A stretch of DNA of 64,000 nt from Ailanthus altissimus (GCA_946807835.1 OX327706.1:21379001-21443000); one strand, 5' to 3'; positions 25,691-38,296 are shown, counted from the first letter of the stretch. Notes: generated by a model not told the origin, from the sequence alone. Made by a program: numbers and translations.

Positions 25691-27714
25691 GACTAGACTG
25701 CAAACTAGGAGAAATAACATCTGCTTATGTCAAGCGGGGGAAGGTCCAAATATGACCATTTCGAAAGATCAAAAGAAATTCATAAAACAAACTCAACTTA
25801 TAAGAGACTTAGAGAATAATGAATAAAGTTAAAGCTTATAAAGAAAAAATTTCTAAATTCAATGGACATTCCTAAAGATATGATATAAACCTACTAAGAC
25901 AAGTAAGATTTAATGCAATTTCATGAAAACTCTAAAAGTAGAATCTTAAAACATAATGTCCATAAAATGTCCACATTAAAAAAGATTCCAAAAGGTATGA
26001 GTAAAATTCATATTCATACCTATACATAGAGGAGAAAATTAGCACGAAAGAAGATCAAATATATTCTCACACAATAAATATATATCGAGAAATACCTCGA
26101 ATCATATAAAGAGATCATAAGCAAAAGGGCTATCTTATTCATTTATTTATTTATTATTATATTACCTTACTTTTTTCTTTTTCTAGACCCTTAGTGATTT
26201 AAGCTTTCATTAACTCATGTTCTTTTTAATTGCAAGATTCTCATTAGAAATCATATTCACAAAAAAAAACACACAATTCAACTGGTCCAATTTTTGATCA
26301 TATCCTTATCGTCTAGGCCAAGCCTCTATTCAAATTGTTGACTCTCAAGTTACCAAAATTTAGGGTCAACAACTCATTTTTTTTTTTCATTCGCAACTTC
26401 ATTCCACCGGCCATTGTCTTTCATTAACTCATCATTGGTCAACCATTCATTTTCTTTCTCCACATTGGTGAGAATTCATAAATTTATTTTTAGTGTTCAT
26501 GATATTATTATTATCAATTTATTAATTAACTTTTGTTTTTCATTAGTTTTACAAATTCTTGTTTGTTATCAAATATTTTGTAAATGAATTTACTTTACAT
26601 TTAGAAAAGTTTAAAATTTATTGTCCTTTTGATCTAAAATGATTTATTTAAGTTATAAAAAATGTTCCTCCATACTTATTTTTTCAAGCAACAACATGCA
26701 ATAAGTCAAAACTAAAAAACTAAGTTGAATCAAACTGAAAAAATTCAACTTTGGTTTGGTTTGGTTCTCAATCTTAATTTTGATAGTTTTTGATCCTATT
26801 CCGACAAAAATTGAACCAAATTGAATCATGCCTAACCCTATTCAACAATATTACACTAATAAGTTAATCCAACACTTTTAATATCTAGCACATTTTCAAA
26901 TATGAAATTAGGTGTTCAAACATATGATGTTTTTGGTAACTTTACTAACCAAAACAATGACATCTCGATTCTTTTTTAAAAATAACTTAAAATAAGTAAT
27001 AATTCGCAGATACTCATGGTGCATAGTCGTGAATTTTTAGCTAAATCTATGTTCATCCTAAACCTATTGTAGTTTTGAACTTTATATACTCAAACCTATC
27101 TAAACTCGTTTAGAGTCTTAAAAGTACCTTCATCCGTGAGAATTTTACCATCCATAGTTTAGAGCTTGGTTTATAACAAGTTTTAGTTGCATGTGTTTGT
27201 ACTATTCTTAATTATGTAACTAATCTACTTAGGCTTGGATGGTTGATAATTCATCTTTGAGTCCTTTGTTGTAGGAGTAATTTTCTCTCATACACGCAAG
27301 TACAAATCGCCTAAAAAAATAGGCATAACATCTTGGCTATAAAAGTATGGTCTCGATAAATCTTTAACTAAGATGCTAAATCTATATCATAATACCAAAT
27401 GCAAACCTCTAGTTTTTAAAATACGTAGAGATTCTCATCATGTGACCATCAAACAATTCATGAATTTACATTTACTAATATATAACAACAAAATTAAAAG
27501 ATATGTTCGAGAAATAAGGAATTTGAGTAATCTAGTCTTTGAAGTATATCTTTATGTTAACCTATTTTAAGGATTGAAGGGAAAGGAAATCACATCAATT
27601 TCTTGCCACAATTTGTATCAAGGATTAAGATACCAAACATGATAAAAAGAAATATTGATCAATCATTGCTAGGAAAATTATTAACACCCTTGCTCTAATT
27701 TCATTGATATTTCT

Positions 27715-27865
27715 TGCATCATAGGTGACCACAATAACTTGAGCATCTAATAATCTCATCCATAGATAAAAAAGATAGGTCCACAAATTGAAATGAGAAT
27801 TATTTTGTATAGCTCGAAACCTTTGAAACTTCATTCCTTTATCAAACTTGCTTTTGAATTTTGAA
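27715..27865. repeat. Dispersed repeat, copy 1 (partner 49465-49615)
   Basis: It shares GACCACAATAA.TTGAG, ATCTAATAATCTCA, CCATAGATAAAAA and CCACAAATT in order with 49465-49615, in the same orientation. The family is not recognised. Confidence 0.75.
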
Positions 27866-28210
27866 ACTTTATTTCATTTCCTTTGTATTTATAGGAAAGT
27901 TGATTTTGAAAGGAGCACCTAAATTAGAAGATGGGTTTGCGGCCCCCTACCTTTTTCAAGGAAAGGAAAGATAAATTTTGTTACCAATTCTTATTACGAT
28001 CGCTTTACATAGTATAAGTTTTTGTGACTTCAAACTTTTTTTTTTCTTTTCCTAAAAGTAGTTGAGAGGGCAATGAGAATCTTCTCTCACACTCTCCAGC
28101 CTGGTTAGAGAACTAAGATAAGAGTAGATTGGGATATTCTCTTTTAAGGATCGGATTTTTAGTTGTGAGGGAAAAGTTTCTTTATTCTCTACATGGATAT
28201 TTATTGTGAG

Positions 28211-28679
28211 TGTTAGAATATATAAATATTAAATAACTTGATGAAAGTGAAAGTTTTGAGATCTTACTTCCAACTATAGCAATAAGATTAAATTCAAACA
28301 CTAGTTTTTAAAAAATAATAAGTAAAAAAATTTTGGTCTATCCAAGCACTCAATGTCTTATAGAGTGATGTAATCTCACAGATTTATTTTGTTAGACTAG
28401 AGACCCTTTCAAAATTATGTTCTCTATTTTTCTTAATATCTAAGTATTCTAAAAAATTGCCTTCTCCCACTAAAAAGACAAATTTTTAAAGAGGAGTTAT
28501 GGGTTAACTCCTAATTTTTAGCTACTTATAAAGAGTTTATTTGAAACTTAAAATATTGAGAGTAACTTTTAATTTATATGGTTTATTGCACCACTTAAGT
28601 TATCCACTACTTTACAATTATTTAGTAGATTAAATTAATTAATTGAATACTAAAATTAAAGTAATGAGCACGTCTAATA
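28211..28679 (-). repeat. 3' LTR of Cop-1
   Basis: It aligns along its length with 44179-44625 (shared TCAGATTAAATTCAAACA-like, AGAGACCCTT/AGAGACTCTT and GGGTTAACTC blocks). It is clearly diverged from its partner, so the insertion is old. Confidence 0.9.
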
Positions 28680-29050
28680 TTATCCCACTTGACCTATTAA
28701 TACTAAATGTCATACTCATGGCAATACAAATACTCTCTTAATATACCTTTATACTCAAACAAAAAAGTTAAATATAATGAATCATAGCGGTAAGTCCTTT
28801 TAAGTCAAATATTACCTTCCATGTATTACAATGTATTTTTCTGCTTTTGAGTGAGAACTACATATGGCACATAGATCTTTATGAATAAACCTCTAAATAT
28901 TCATTTAGGATCCTCATCTACTATTAAAATTATCGTATTGTTCTTCTTTAAAATTTACGTATACAATGAACTAAGAAGAAAAAAGTTTGAAAACTAGAAT
29001 TTTAAATACCAAATATTATAACACAAAATTAAGGTTATCTCAATTACATT

Positions 29051-29338
29051 TTACAAAATAGAATTGAGTCCCATGTGCTGCACATCTTTCTTATACAATT
29101 TAAGTGACAAAGCTTTAGTCAAGGGATATGCAATTATGAGCATAATGCTAATATGCTCAATGGCCACCTCATCTTCCTTAACATGATCTTTAATGGCTAA
29201 GTATTTTACGTCTATGTGCTTACTTTGACTATCACTCTTGTGGTTCTTAGCAAAAAAACATTGCAATTGAATTATCATAGTAAACTCTTAATGGCCTAAA
29301 AATAGAGTCAACAACTCCTAAGCCAAATATCTTGTGAT
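29051..29338 (-). pseudogene. Cop-1 RNase H C-terminal end
   Basis: The minus strand continues with VTSQDIWLR immediately after the solo LTR, then the 29051-29278 frame: KSDSQSKHIDVKYLAIKDHV ... IEHIS ... AYPLTKALSLKLYKK ... HMGL. This is the usual Copia polyprotein end. Confidence 0.88.
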
Positions 29339-29343
29339 GTTAC

Positions 29344-31686
29344 TGTTGAGTATCATGTGCGTATGCTTCGTACAATGGGTGAATGTGTGTATTTTAAACA
29401 ATTTAATAATAGCATATCAAATATGTAACACAATGAAATTAACACACATTAAAATAATCTCATTACACTAATGAGATTAAGGGACTCACCCTTGAAGCGT
29501 ATTTTGAATAATTCTAGTTGAGCATGTGGTAGACTTTCTCAAGCTAAAATGATAGCTTTGATATTTTTCGAATTATAAAACACTTGAAGCAACTCTTGCT
29601 TCACTTTTATTTCTCTCAGATAAACTATATTTTTTCTTCCTTTTTTATCCATCTAAAATAAAATGGAGCTTTGTTATTTATAGCTAAAGCTGCTATAAGT
29701 TCTGCCAATAAAAATAAAACGGTGGCAAAGCATGCAATGCAAAATTTGCATTATCATGCTTGCTTAAATTGATGAATGAGATTTTAAACATATGCTATCT
29801 AAATGTATACAAAGTTAGTAGTCATTTGTATTTATTAATAAATAAACAAATGCCAATTCATACTTTAACAAAAGAGATTAGTGACAAAAATATATAGTGG
29901 CCGAATTATACTTTCATAAAATTATTTATATCTTGTCAGCACATACTTAAGAATTTAGTATGACAAATCATGAATAAATTAAAAAAAACACTTTAACTTA
30001 TCAAAATGCTGTTATTCAAATGACACTTTTGCAAACAAACTCTATTAGCCAAAAATTTTGGCTTCAAAAATGATAATATTTGAATAAAATAATGTATTTA
30101 ATATTTATTCCATTTTCACTTGCTTTTGCAGAATGCTTCGTTATTTTAAATTATATAATTTTATAACATTTGTAAATTATATGTTAAGTTGATGAAATTT
30201 TATTATGTGTTACGTTTTAACAAATTAATGGGATGATATATGGCATTCAATGAAAAGATTAAAGTGGCAAATCTCACTTGTCGAAATCCCAGACTTAACA
30301 CTTAAACCTTATAATTTTTCTGAGAGATTTTGAATTAATTAAAAAGTCAAGTGATTTAATTTAAATAAAATAATAATTATTTTATTTAAATAGTAGCTAT
30401 ATCTATTAATATCTAATTTAGTACCCATGTAAATTATTGACACAAATTAAAACATACACTAGGTAGATAAAAGTGTCAAATCTCACTTGGCATAACTTTA
30501 AGTTTAACACTTAAACTTTAACTGCTTCCTGAGAGACCCTAAAATAAATTCGTATTTTTTAACTTCCTAGATCGAACAATTCGATTCGGTGTGCTACCCA
30601 CGTGCTCAACGCGTACACTTCATATAGTGAGACTCCATAGACTCACACCTATTTTGTCTCATGGAATATTTCTGTAAGTCTATAATTGATGCCCCACTCA
30701 CATACGTTATGAATAATACAAAATAACGAGTTAAATCATACAAGTTGAGGTTAATCTATATTCGTATAATCTCTCAGTTGTTAATATCCTGAAAGAGCGA
30801 AGACATAGATCAACACCACCAAGTCTTCTATTGCTCAACCATAAACTTATCTCCTCGATTAATATTCTGATAAACAGTATCTACATTTTCCTTTGCAATA
30901 TTGTTTATTCTATGGGAAAAGTTTTCTCGAAATTAATATTTATGGCTATAAGACTTCCTAAAATATAATCTTAGAGCATTTGGATATTTAACTCACCCAT
31001 ATGAGCAGACGGATCCTTTATATACACTTACCGAACTCTATGAGCATCGGACTATACCCAACAACATGCAGTGATCAGACCATGAAAGGTCTCTAACATG
31101 TGTGTAACATAAATATGGTGGATCACTCATAAGCCCACTGTGGTGCTCAGGTTAAGGGACCACAAATACTATTTAATTCTATAAGACCCTCAATTGACGA
31201 ATTTATGAGATATCTATTAGAGGTTTTCATTGAGTCTGTTCAGTATTCAGTTCTTACTAACTACATGTATATATATACGAGCTTCTACTAAGCTCATGGT
31301 TTGCTAAGATTAATCATTTAGACGATCCAGATATAAATATACACTGAACTATATAAAATAGTTTCACTTAACAGACCCTACGTCGGTGGAATATAGATCA
31401 AGAACTTATAATTTGAGAATATACTTACACAATGACATTTCTTAACAACATTTGCAACTATGTCATTATTAGTATATTATTAAGTTTTTGTCTCATTTCA
31501 AATAAGGTTCTAATTCTTTTGACCTGATCTTAATTTTTTCAGATCAATATAATGTTCGAAATGTTACAAGTATCTTACCTTAATAAAAAATAATTAGTGA
31601 TTTAATGAAATATTTATTTATTACATAAATATAAAATTACAATATTCATATAAAATTAGGATGACATATGAGCACAAATCCCAACA
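29344..31686 (-). mobile_element. Solo LTR (~2.34 kb) inserted in Cop-1
   Basis: Read on the minus strand it starts TGTTGGGATTTGTGCTC and ends ATACTCAACA. It is flanked on the + strand by GTTAC (29339-29343) and ATTAC (31687-31691), a 5-bp duplication with one change. It interrupts Cop-1 RNase H exactly between CFGV and TSQDIWLR. It has no primer site, polypurine tract or coding region. Its first ~1.1 kb is homologous to 40560-41785 and, inverted, to 63111-64000. Confidence 0.85.
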
Positions 31687-31691
31687 ATTAC

Positions 31692-32720
31692 TCCAAAACA
31701 TAATACAAACTCAGCTTCTGTAGTCTTGATGTTGACTTGCTAGAGTCAAAACACCTAACAAATTTATAATCTAAATATCCAACCACTTTAAGATGATCAA
31801 ATCGTCTATAAATCAGCATGTAATCTTTTGTTCTTTATAAATATCTCATAAATTTTTTTGCAGCTCTTCAATGGTCCATTTTAAGATTGCTTTGGTATCT
31901 GCCAAACATTCACATTGTATATGTATATCAAGTCTTGTATAAACTTGTGCATACATTAAACTTTCAACTGCAGAAGTATAAGGAATGTTTTCTATCTATT
32001 TCCTTTCTAGACCATTTATTGGGCACTAGTTTAAATTGAATTTGTCACATTTCGCAATAAGTGCCACACTAGGTAAACAATCTCTCATATGAAATCTTTC
32101 AAGGATTTTGTTGATATATGTTTCTTGAGACAATACTAATGTCCCTGAAGAGGCTTCATCCATATCTTTCATATTAAAATGTTGTGAGAGAAATTGTTTC
32201 ACTTTATAAAGTAAGCTCAAGTCACTTGAAGTAAGTAAAATATAATCCACATATAGGACTAAGGAAATGATTTTACTCCCCCTTAACCTTATTGTATATA
32301 CATTGATCCATAACATTCTCTATAAAATCAAATGAAGAAATAATATTATGGAACTTTAAATACTATTGTTGAGAGGCCTACTTAAACCCATATATAGATC
32401 ACCATTGAAGAATGTTGTTTTCACATCAATTGATGCAATTCTATGTCAAAATGGACTACTAATATCATGATTACATTGAATAGATCTTTTTTAAAAATTA
32501 GAGATAAGGTATCATGATAATTAAATCCTTCTTGTTGAGTGAATTCTTTGGCTACAAGTTTTGCTTTATATTTTTCAATATCACCTAAAGAGTCCGTTTT
32601 GGTCTTAAAACCCCTTTTACAGCCAGTGGCATTTACATTATTAGAAAATTCAACAAGATCCCAGACTTGATTATGAGCCATTGAATCCATCTTATCTTTC
32701 ATGATATTATACCACAACAT
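31692..32720 (-). pseudogene. Cop-1 reverse transcriptase and start of RNase H
   Basis: The minus strand shows KAKLVAKEFTQQEGFNYHDT (32421-32720), then SLVLYVDYILLTSSDLSLL, with the catalytic YVDD changed to YVDY, and FNMKDMDEA (32026-32316). Then come IPYTSAVESLMYAQV and TEAEFVLCFGV at the insertion edge. The altered active site and stops mean it is inactive. Confidence 0.88.
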
Positions 32721-32829
32721 GGATTTATTTCTATTTATAGCTTGTGAAAACGTGACAAGGTCAATTTCAACATTAACATCAATGTTAAATCTTGTAGATA
32801 CACAATATAATATGTGGAAATAGCAAATT

Positions 32830-33798
32830 TTCTTATTCTAGAAGATCTTCTTAATATGATTCCAACATTCTCTTATTGAGGTTGTTGATTAACTTGATCT
32901 TTCAAAACCTCTTCGATATGATGTGGTGCTTTAATAAGTGGTTGTTCATTATTTATCAAATCTTTATGATAATCTTAATACACAACCAATTGGTCTAAAG
33001 CTTCAAGAGTATGCTCAGAATTTTGAATTTCTTCGAACACTAAGTTTTGAGGTTGGCTACTCCTACTAATCTCATCATTCTCAATAAACTTTACATTCTT
33101 TAATTCTACAATTTTTGTTGCATGTGAAGGACGATAACATCTGTATCCCTTAGACTTTTCTACATAGCCAATTAACTATCCATTGACTATCTTTAGTCTA
33201 ACTTCTTCTCTTATAGATTATAAACTCTAACTTTAGCTTAATAACCCTGTGTGTATATATGTCTTAAACTAGGTTTTCAATATTTTCACAATTCAAAAGT
33301 CATTTTACTTACTGCTATGGTTGGAACTCTATTCAATATATATACAACAGTTTTTAAAGCTTTACCCTATAAGGATAATGGGAGATCAAAATTACTGATC
33401 GTACTTCTCACCATTTTTATTAATGTTTGGTTTCGTCTTTTAGCTATATCATTCCATGACGGTGATCCAAGCTATGAGTATTGTGCTACAATACTTTATT
33501 CTTGTAGAAACCTTGCAAATAGACCCATATGTTGTCCTATCTTGTATACCTATCATAATATTTACTACATCTATCTGACCTTACGATTTTAATTTGTTTA
33601 TCCAATTATTTCTCCACCTCTGCTTTATAAATTTTAAAAGTGTCAATCGCTTGAGTTTTATTATAGAGCAAAAAGAGATATATATATACCGTGTAAAGTT
33701 GTCAATAAAGAATGAAATATTTTTGACTATTCACAAACACCTTTTGAAAAGGGCCACATAAATTAATGTGCATAGTTTCTAAAATGTCGACACTCCTT
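32830..33798 (-). pseudogene. Cop-1 integrase remnant
   Basis: The minus strand shows SVDILETMHINLCGPFQKV (the start of the integrase core), then SPSWNDIAKRRNQT, ALKTVVYILNRVPT and KPSLRHI, all standard Copia integrase landmarks. It is broken by many stops. The part upstream in the protein lies beyond the nested element at 41791. Confidence 0.85.
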
Positions 33799-33803
33799 AT
33801 AGC

Positions 33804-34559
33804 TGTTAGAGTGTGTGGGGCCCACCAACGCTTTGGTACCCAACCAGTGGCTGACACCTCAGCACCTACTGGCGCCCCAGCACACAATCCGCAGGTAACC
33901 TGCACCCCCAAGGAATCGAACCCCCGCCCCCATCTCCATGGAGGCCTTATAGGCCTTTAGAGGTTCGTCCTTGTACCCATTGGGCTGGCCAGCTCAATGG
34001 GTACAAGGACGAACCTCTAAAGGCCTATAAGGCCTCCATGGAGATGGGGGCGGGGGTTCGATTCCTTGGGGGTGCAGGTTACCTGCGGATTGTGTGCTGG
34101 GGCGCCAGTAGGTGCTGAGGTGTCAGCCACTGGTTGGGTACCAAAGCGTTGGTGGGCCCCACACACCCTAACAAAAAGGCCGGCCTTTTTGTTAGAGTGT
34201 GTGGGGCCCACCAACGCTTTGGTACCCAACCAGTGGCTGACACCTCAGCACCTACTGGCGCCCCAGCACACAATCCGCAGGTAACCTGCACCCCCAAGGA
34301 ATCGAACCCCCGCCCCCATCTCCATGGAGGCCTTATAGGCCTTTAGAGGTTCGTCCTTGTACCCATTGAGCTGGCCAGCCCAATGGGTACAAGGACGAAC
34401 CTCTAAAGGCCTATAAGGCCTCCATGGAGATGGGGGCGGGGGTTCGATTCCTTGGGGGTGCAGGTTACCTGCGGATTGTGTGCTGGGGCGCCAGTAGGTG
34501 CTGAGGTGTCAGCCACTGGTTGGGTACCAAAGCGTTGGTGGGCCCCACACACTCTAACA
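33804..34559. repeat. Nested palindrome of four SINE-like units
   Basis: Four units of ~185-193 bp alternate in orientation: 33804-33988 (-), 33989-34181 (+), 34182-34374 (-), 34375-34559 (+). The block is a near-perfect 378-bp inverted repeat about GGCCGGCC (34178-34185), and each half is itself a palindrome about a CTGGCCAG centre. Each unit has an A-box-like CAGCTCAATGGG and a B-box GGTTCGATTCC about 60 bases apart, as in tRNA-derived SINEs, and ends GGGCCCCACACA.CCTAACA or similar. Overlapping open frames on both strands here are repeat shadows. Confidence 0.88.
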
Positions 34560-34561
34560 TA

Positions 34562-35271
34562 GGTTAAGTTAGTTAACTATGGTTAAATTAATTAAATATT
34601 TATTAACTTAAAGGTTAAGTTAAAATAATCTAACTAAGGTTAAATGTTAACTAAGGTTAGGTTAAGCCAAATGAAATGCAAATGAAATTCAAATTAGTTT
34701 GGAATTAATTCATTTGTATATAAAGTGAAATGAAATTGAAATTCAAAATTGATTTAGATTTTAGGTTTTGCATTTTGGGAGCCAATTCAATTTGAGAAAT
34801 TGAAATTGTTTGTTTTGTGTTTTAAATGTTAGAACAACAAAACAAATTGAATTAATGGTTACTAAATGTAATAACTAAAAACAAGATTTGTTTTATTTAT
34901 TCAAGAGTTGAATAAAAGGAAAAACAAATTTAATTAAGTTAAATGGTTTAACTTTGTAAAATGTTTAAGAGTTAAACACATATGCTGGATTAAGATGCTG
35001 CCATTCTAGACAATCAAACCCACCCTTGTTGATTGCTAGAATTGATCAAAGATTCATTTCATGGTGGACTTCAAAGAAAATTAATCCAAAGGCTTCATTG
35101 GTGATTTTCTCAATCTCGAATTTCAGATTAATCAAATGTTATTTTCTGTGTTCATTATATGTAATCTTCCGCTGTGCACATGTATGTATGAGATATGTAT
35201 ATTGTTTGTATGATGAACACAACCCACATGCAAGAACCCTAAGTAAATTCGCCCAACCATATAACCCAACA
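34562..35271 (+). repeat. 3' portion of the Cop-2 LTR, + orientation
   Basis: It ends CCCAACA three bases before the primer-binding site, as an LTR should. The first 113 bases are identical to the reverse complement of 40196-40308, so this piece begins inside the LTR rather than at its start. Confidence 0.8.
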
Positions 35272-35273
35272 AT

Positions 35274-35285
35274 TGGTATCAAAGC
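35274..35285 (+). promoter_or_regulatory. Primer-binding site (initiator Met tRNA)
   Basis: TGGTATCAAAGC differs by one base from the TGGTATCAGAGC used by most plant LTR elements primed by initiator tRNA-Met. Confidence 0.88.
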
Positions 35286-35399
35286 AATTTGTGTTGTTAT
35301 GGGTGATTTTTTAGTGTTAGCTAAGTGTTGGCTAAGTTGTAGGACAAGTTCCGGGGCTGTTGGGGTGCATTTTAAGTGTTAAAAATGCAAACCAGTGAA

Positions 35400-35678
35400 A
35401 AACAGCACCTGGAACGCTGCAGCGCTAAGGTCCAGCGCGGCAGCGTTCATATGAACGCGGGAGCGCTGAGCGTATGACGCCCCAGCGCTGAAGTACCGCA
35501 GGGGCGCGGATTGTTTTGCGCCCCAGCGCTGGACAAGGGCGAGGGCGCTGGTTTTCTGGCGCCCCAGCGCGGGAAGCACTGCTTCCAGCGCGCCCGCGCT
35601 GGTAAGTCATCGCCGCAGCGCTGAGGCTTGTGAAGCCCTAGCGCGGCAGCGCTATAAGACCAGCGCCGCGGCGTTCTT
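35400..35678 (+). repeat. GC-rich AGCGCT-type degenerate array in the Cop-2 leader
   Basis: At least ten irregularly spaced copies of CAGCGCTG or GCGCCCCAGCGC-like words, many self-complementary, occur within ~280 bases. It is followed by a ~32-base poly-A run (35684-35715). The contrast with the AT-rich surroundings is strong. Confidence 0.85.
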
Positions 35679-35681
35679 ACA

Positions 35682-35718
<37 letters not shown>

Positions 35719-36045
35719 TAAAATCTTTTTATTTTTCCGCATGTGGGGGTTTATGAGATGTAATGATAAAGGTTATTAGTTTACATGATAAACCAAGAAA
35801 ATAATATTTTTATTATTTTATTTATTTTTGTAACCACAATGGGGGCCCCACTGGTGGGGGTTAGTTGTGCTTGTACAGAAATGAATAATTGATTGAGAAT
35901 AACCTCTCATGTGATGAGCGCATATAATATGAAAGCCTGTAATTAAAATCTCTCTTAATTAGATTGAAATTTATTATATTATGTGATAATATTTTAAATG
36001 GTCCGTCTTGTCAATACGGTGTGAGATGGGTCACTATGGTCTTTC

Positions 36046-36340
36046 CCAATATTGCTTTAGCGTGAGGGATTTGGTCGGTGTGACTTGGTCTAATGCCGGT
36101 AAAACATAAGATGAATCAAATATATGCGAACATATTATCCAATATTGCTTTAGCGTGAGGATAGTGTCAGTAACATATATTTGAGCATTGATGAGTTAAT
36201 CTGAAATACAGTTACCCAATATTGCTTTAGCGTGAGGGTAATGTGTATTTAGGATCAGTAGTAAGAGTTGTATGAGATACAATTGACAAGAGTTGTCTAC
36301 CTGTTGGATTTATAAAGGCCAATATTGCTTTAGCGTGAGG
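36046..36340 (+). repeat. Four interspersed exact copies of a 22-bp motif
   Basis: CCAATATTGCTTTAGCGTGA plus GG occurs at 36046-36067, 36139-36160, 36216-36237 and 36319-36340, with unrelated sequence of 55-81 bases between copies. It lies in the non-coding leader of Cop-2. Confidence 0.92.
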
Positions 36341-36514
36341 CTGGAGTAAAACCCCAATGGGATCCACTTCCCGTTGTATAGTTTAAAATATTATACTATC
36401 TTATCCCGTTTGAGAGATTAAAGGGATTAAGTAAAGCAGTGGGAGGGCATTTTTTAGATTAAAACGTAATTTATTAACGATAAAGAAATGTTCTGCTACG
36501 CATCTCCTATTTTG

Positions 36515-36593
36515 TCTTATAGAGATAAGATGATTATCTTATAGAGATAAGATACTTGTCTTATAGAGATAAGATTGTCTTATAGAGATAAGA
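36515..36593 (+). repeat. Four tandem ~21-bp near-palindromic units
   Basis: TCTTATAGAGATAAGA occurs at 36515, 36537, 36559 and 36578. TCTTAT pairs with ATAAGA, so each unit can form a small hairpin. Confidence 0.9.
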
Positions 36594-37399
36594 TGAGTAC
36601 GAGCAATCCGTTACTAATCTTGAACAAATACCAATAACTATAGGGTACTGAATAAAATATGTAAGGCTTGCTTATAAATCTAAGAATAGTTCTAGATTCA
36701 ATAATATTTGATATTACTAAACCACAGATAGAGAAAAGTCATAATGGAAAGTGTTTCCACTGTTATAAGGTTTGAAATAGTAAATGTTACTATTCATCGC
36801 ACCTTCACTTAAGAAAGATTGACTCATTAGATATCTGTTTGACCAAAAAATTAACATTTCATTAGCATTTGATGTTAACTCTGCAAGGGTATGAGATACC
36901 GCTTGTTATTATCATATCTGCAAGATGTTGCATGATTTGAGAAATGCTTGATTACTAAGAAATGAGAAGTTCAGCTTCACGTAGGTAATAGAGATTTCCT
37001 GAACGTGGAAGCCGTTAAGACTTCACAGTTACTTCTTATTTCTAGTAACAGCATTAATGTTGTATAATTACTATTACGTGCCAAACATTATTAGGTAAAT
37101 CATATCACTCCCTGTAGTTGACAGAGAGGGTTATCATAAAAATATTGGAAATAGTTCCTTGTGATAATGATACTGATTTACTAATTGAATGTCAGTTAAT
37201 GAATGGCCGTTATATCTTATATACAACAGGAAATGTTATAAGTCTAGAGGTGAACAGAATATATAGTATTTCAGCAACTTAAATAATAATGAATAGTGGT
37301 ATGTATAAGATTAGGTCATGTAGTCGTGAGACGACTATTCTAGCTGGTTAAGGATGGTCAGATATTTGATCTGACTATAGTACATTGACTAGTTTATGA

Positions 37400-38296
37400 A
37401 TTATGAATTCAAAAGAATATGACCGAATCTTTATGTAGGTGTAAGACGCCAAGCCACTGGTTTATTAAATCTGGTACATATAGATGTATTTAGTCCAATA
37501 AATCTTACTGTTATAAATGATTTCGATACTTCATTGTCTTTATAGTGATTGTCACTATATGGACATGTGTTTCTAGGAAACGTAGGTCAGAATAATTTCG
37601 AAGTGTTCAAAATGTTCTGACAATGAAAGTAAAGAAACAAACCCTTATGTATATTGAGTACTTGCGATTAGATCGAAGTAATTTATACATAATCAGTAAA
37701 TTCACAAATTATTTAAAGAGAATATGATTCTCTCTCAGCATAGTCCTCCAAATACTCCTCAACATAAAGATGTTTAGGAAATGAGGAATCAGACTATATT
37801 AGATATAGTCTGATTGATATTGAGAACCGCTGATCTTCTAAAAATATCTATGAGGTTATATTTTAACATCTGCTACTCACTTATTAAATAATTCCATAAT
37901 CGTTCCTACTACTTTATATGAGATATAGACTAAATAGGAAACGAGTCTTAAGTATGTTAAGACTTAGTGTTATTCTGTTTTCATAAGAGTTATGCAACAG
38001 AATAAACTTGTATCCAACGGTACAAGTATTGGTTCATTTTGTATCCCAAGTGCCTAATGGGATCCCAATTCTATAATTCAGATGAACGAAAAATATTCGT
38101 TTCTCATGATGTCACATTCCTAGAGAAAGTGTTTCTCATGAATTGTGGAGATTATAGAAAGATTGAACTTGATGAAGTCAATCTAAATATAGATGAACCA
38201 ATAATGGAATTTTATTTTCAAATGAGTGAAATACCTTTAACACACAATGGTCATAGGTCCAAAAGGATATCAAGGCCATCATTTAGGTATGTTTGA
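37400..38296 (+). pseudogene. Cop-2 integrase / hinge remnant
   Basis: Broken + frames show LVHIDVF-like and NFEVFKMF segments near 37470-37620. Then 38039-38296 shows YPKCLMGSQFYNSDERKIFV, SHDVTFLEKVFL and SKRISRPSFRYV, the end of a Copia integrase and the hinge before reverse transcriptase. Stops are numerous. Confidence 0.82.

Larger units (their letters stand above)
24065..26840. mobile_element. Possible hAT-like non-autonomous element
   Basis: The left end reads TATGGGTGGGAAAAAG, then CTGGTTCAGTTCAG. The reverse complement of the right end reads TAGGGTTAGGCATG, then TTTGGTTCAATTTTT. Both resemble the TAGGGGTGGGCAAAA...GGTTCGGTT termini common in plant hAT-type elements. No convincing 8-bp target duplication was found and no transposase is visible. 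It could instead be two separate fragments. Confidence 0.3.

Noticed and set aside
33702..34346. Overlapping open frames on both strands encoding near-identical peptides
   Set aside because: They arise from the palindromic SINE-like units read in alternate orientations. No splice structure or protein family supports them.
36046..36340. Repeat-spacer pattern resembling a CRISPR array
   Set aside because: Spacing is uneven, the setting is a plant retrotransposon leader and no cas genes exist. The resemblance is only formal.
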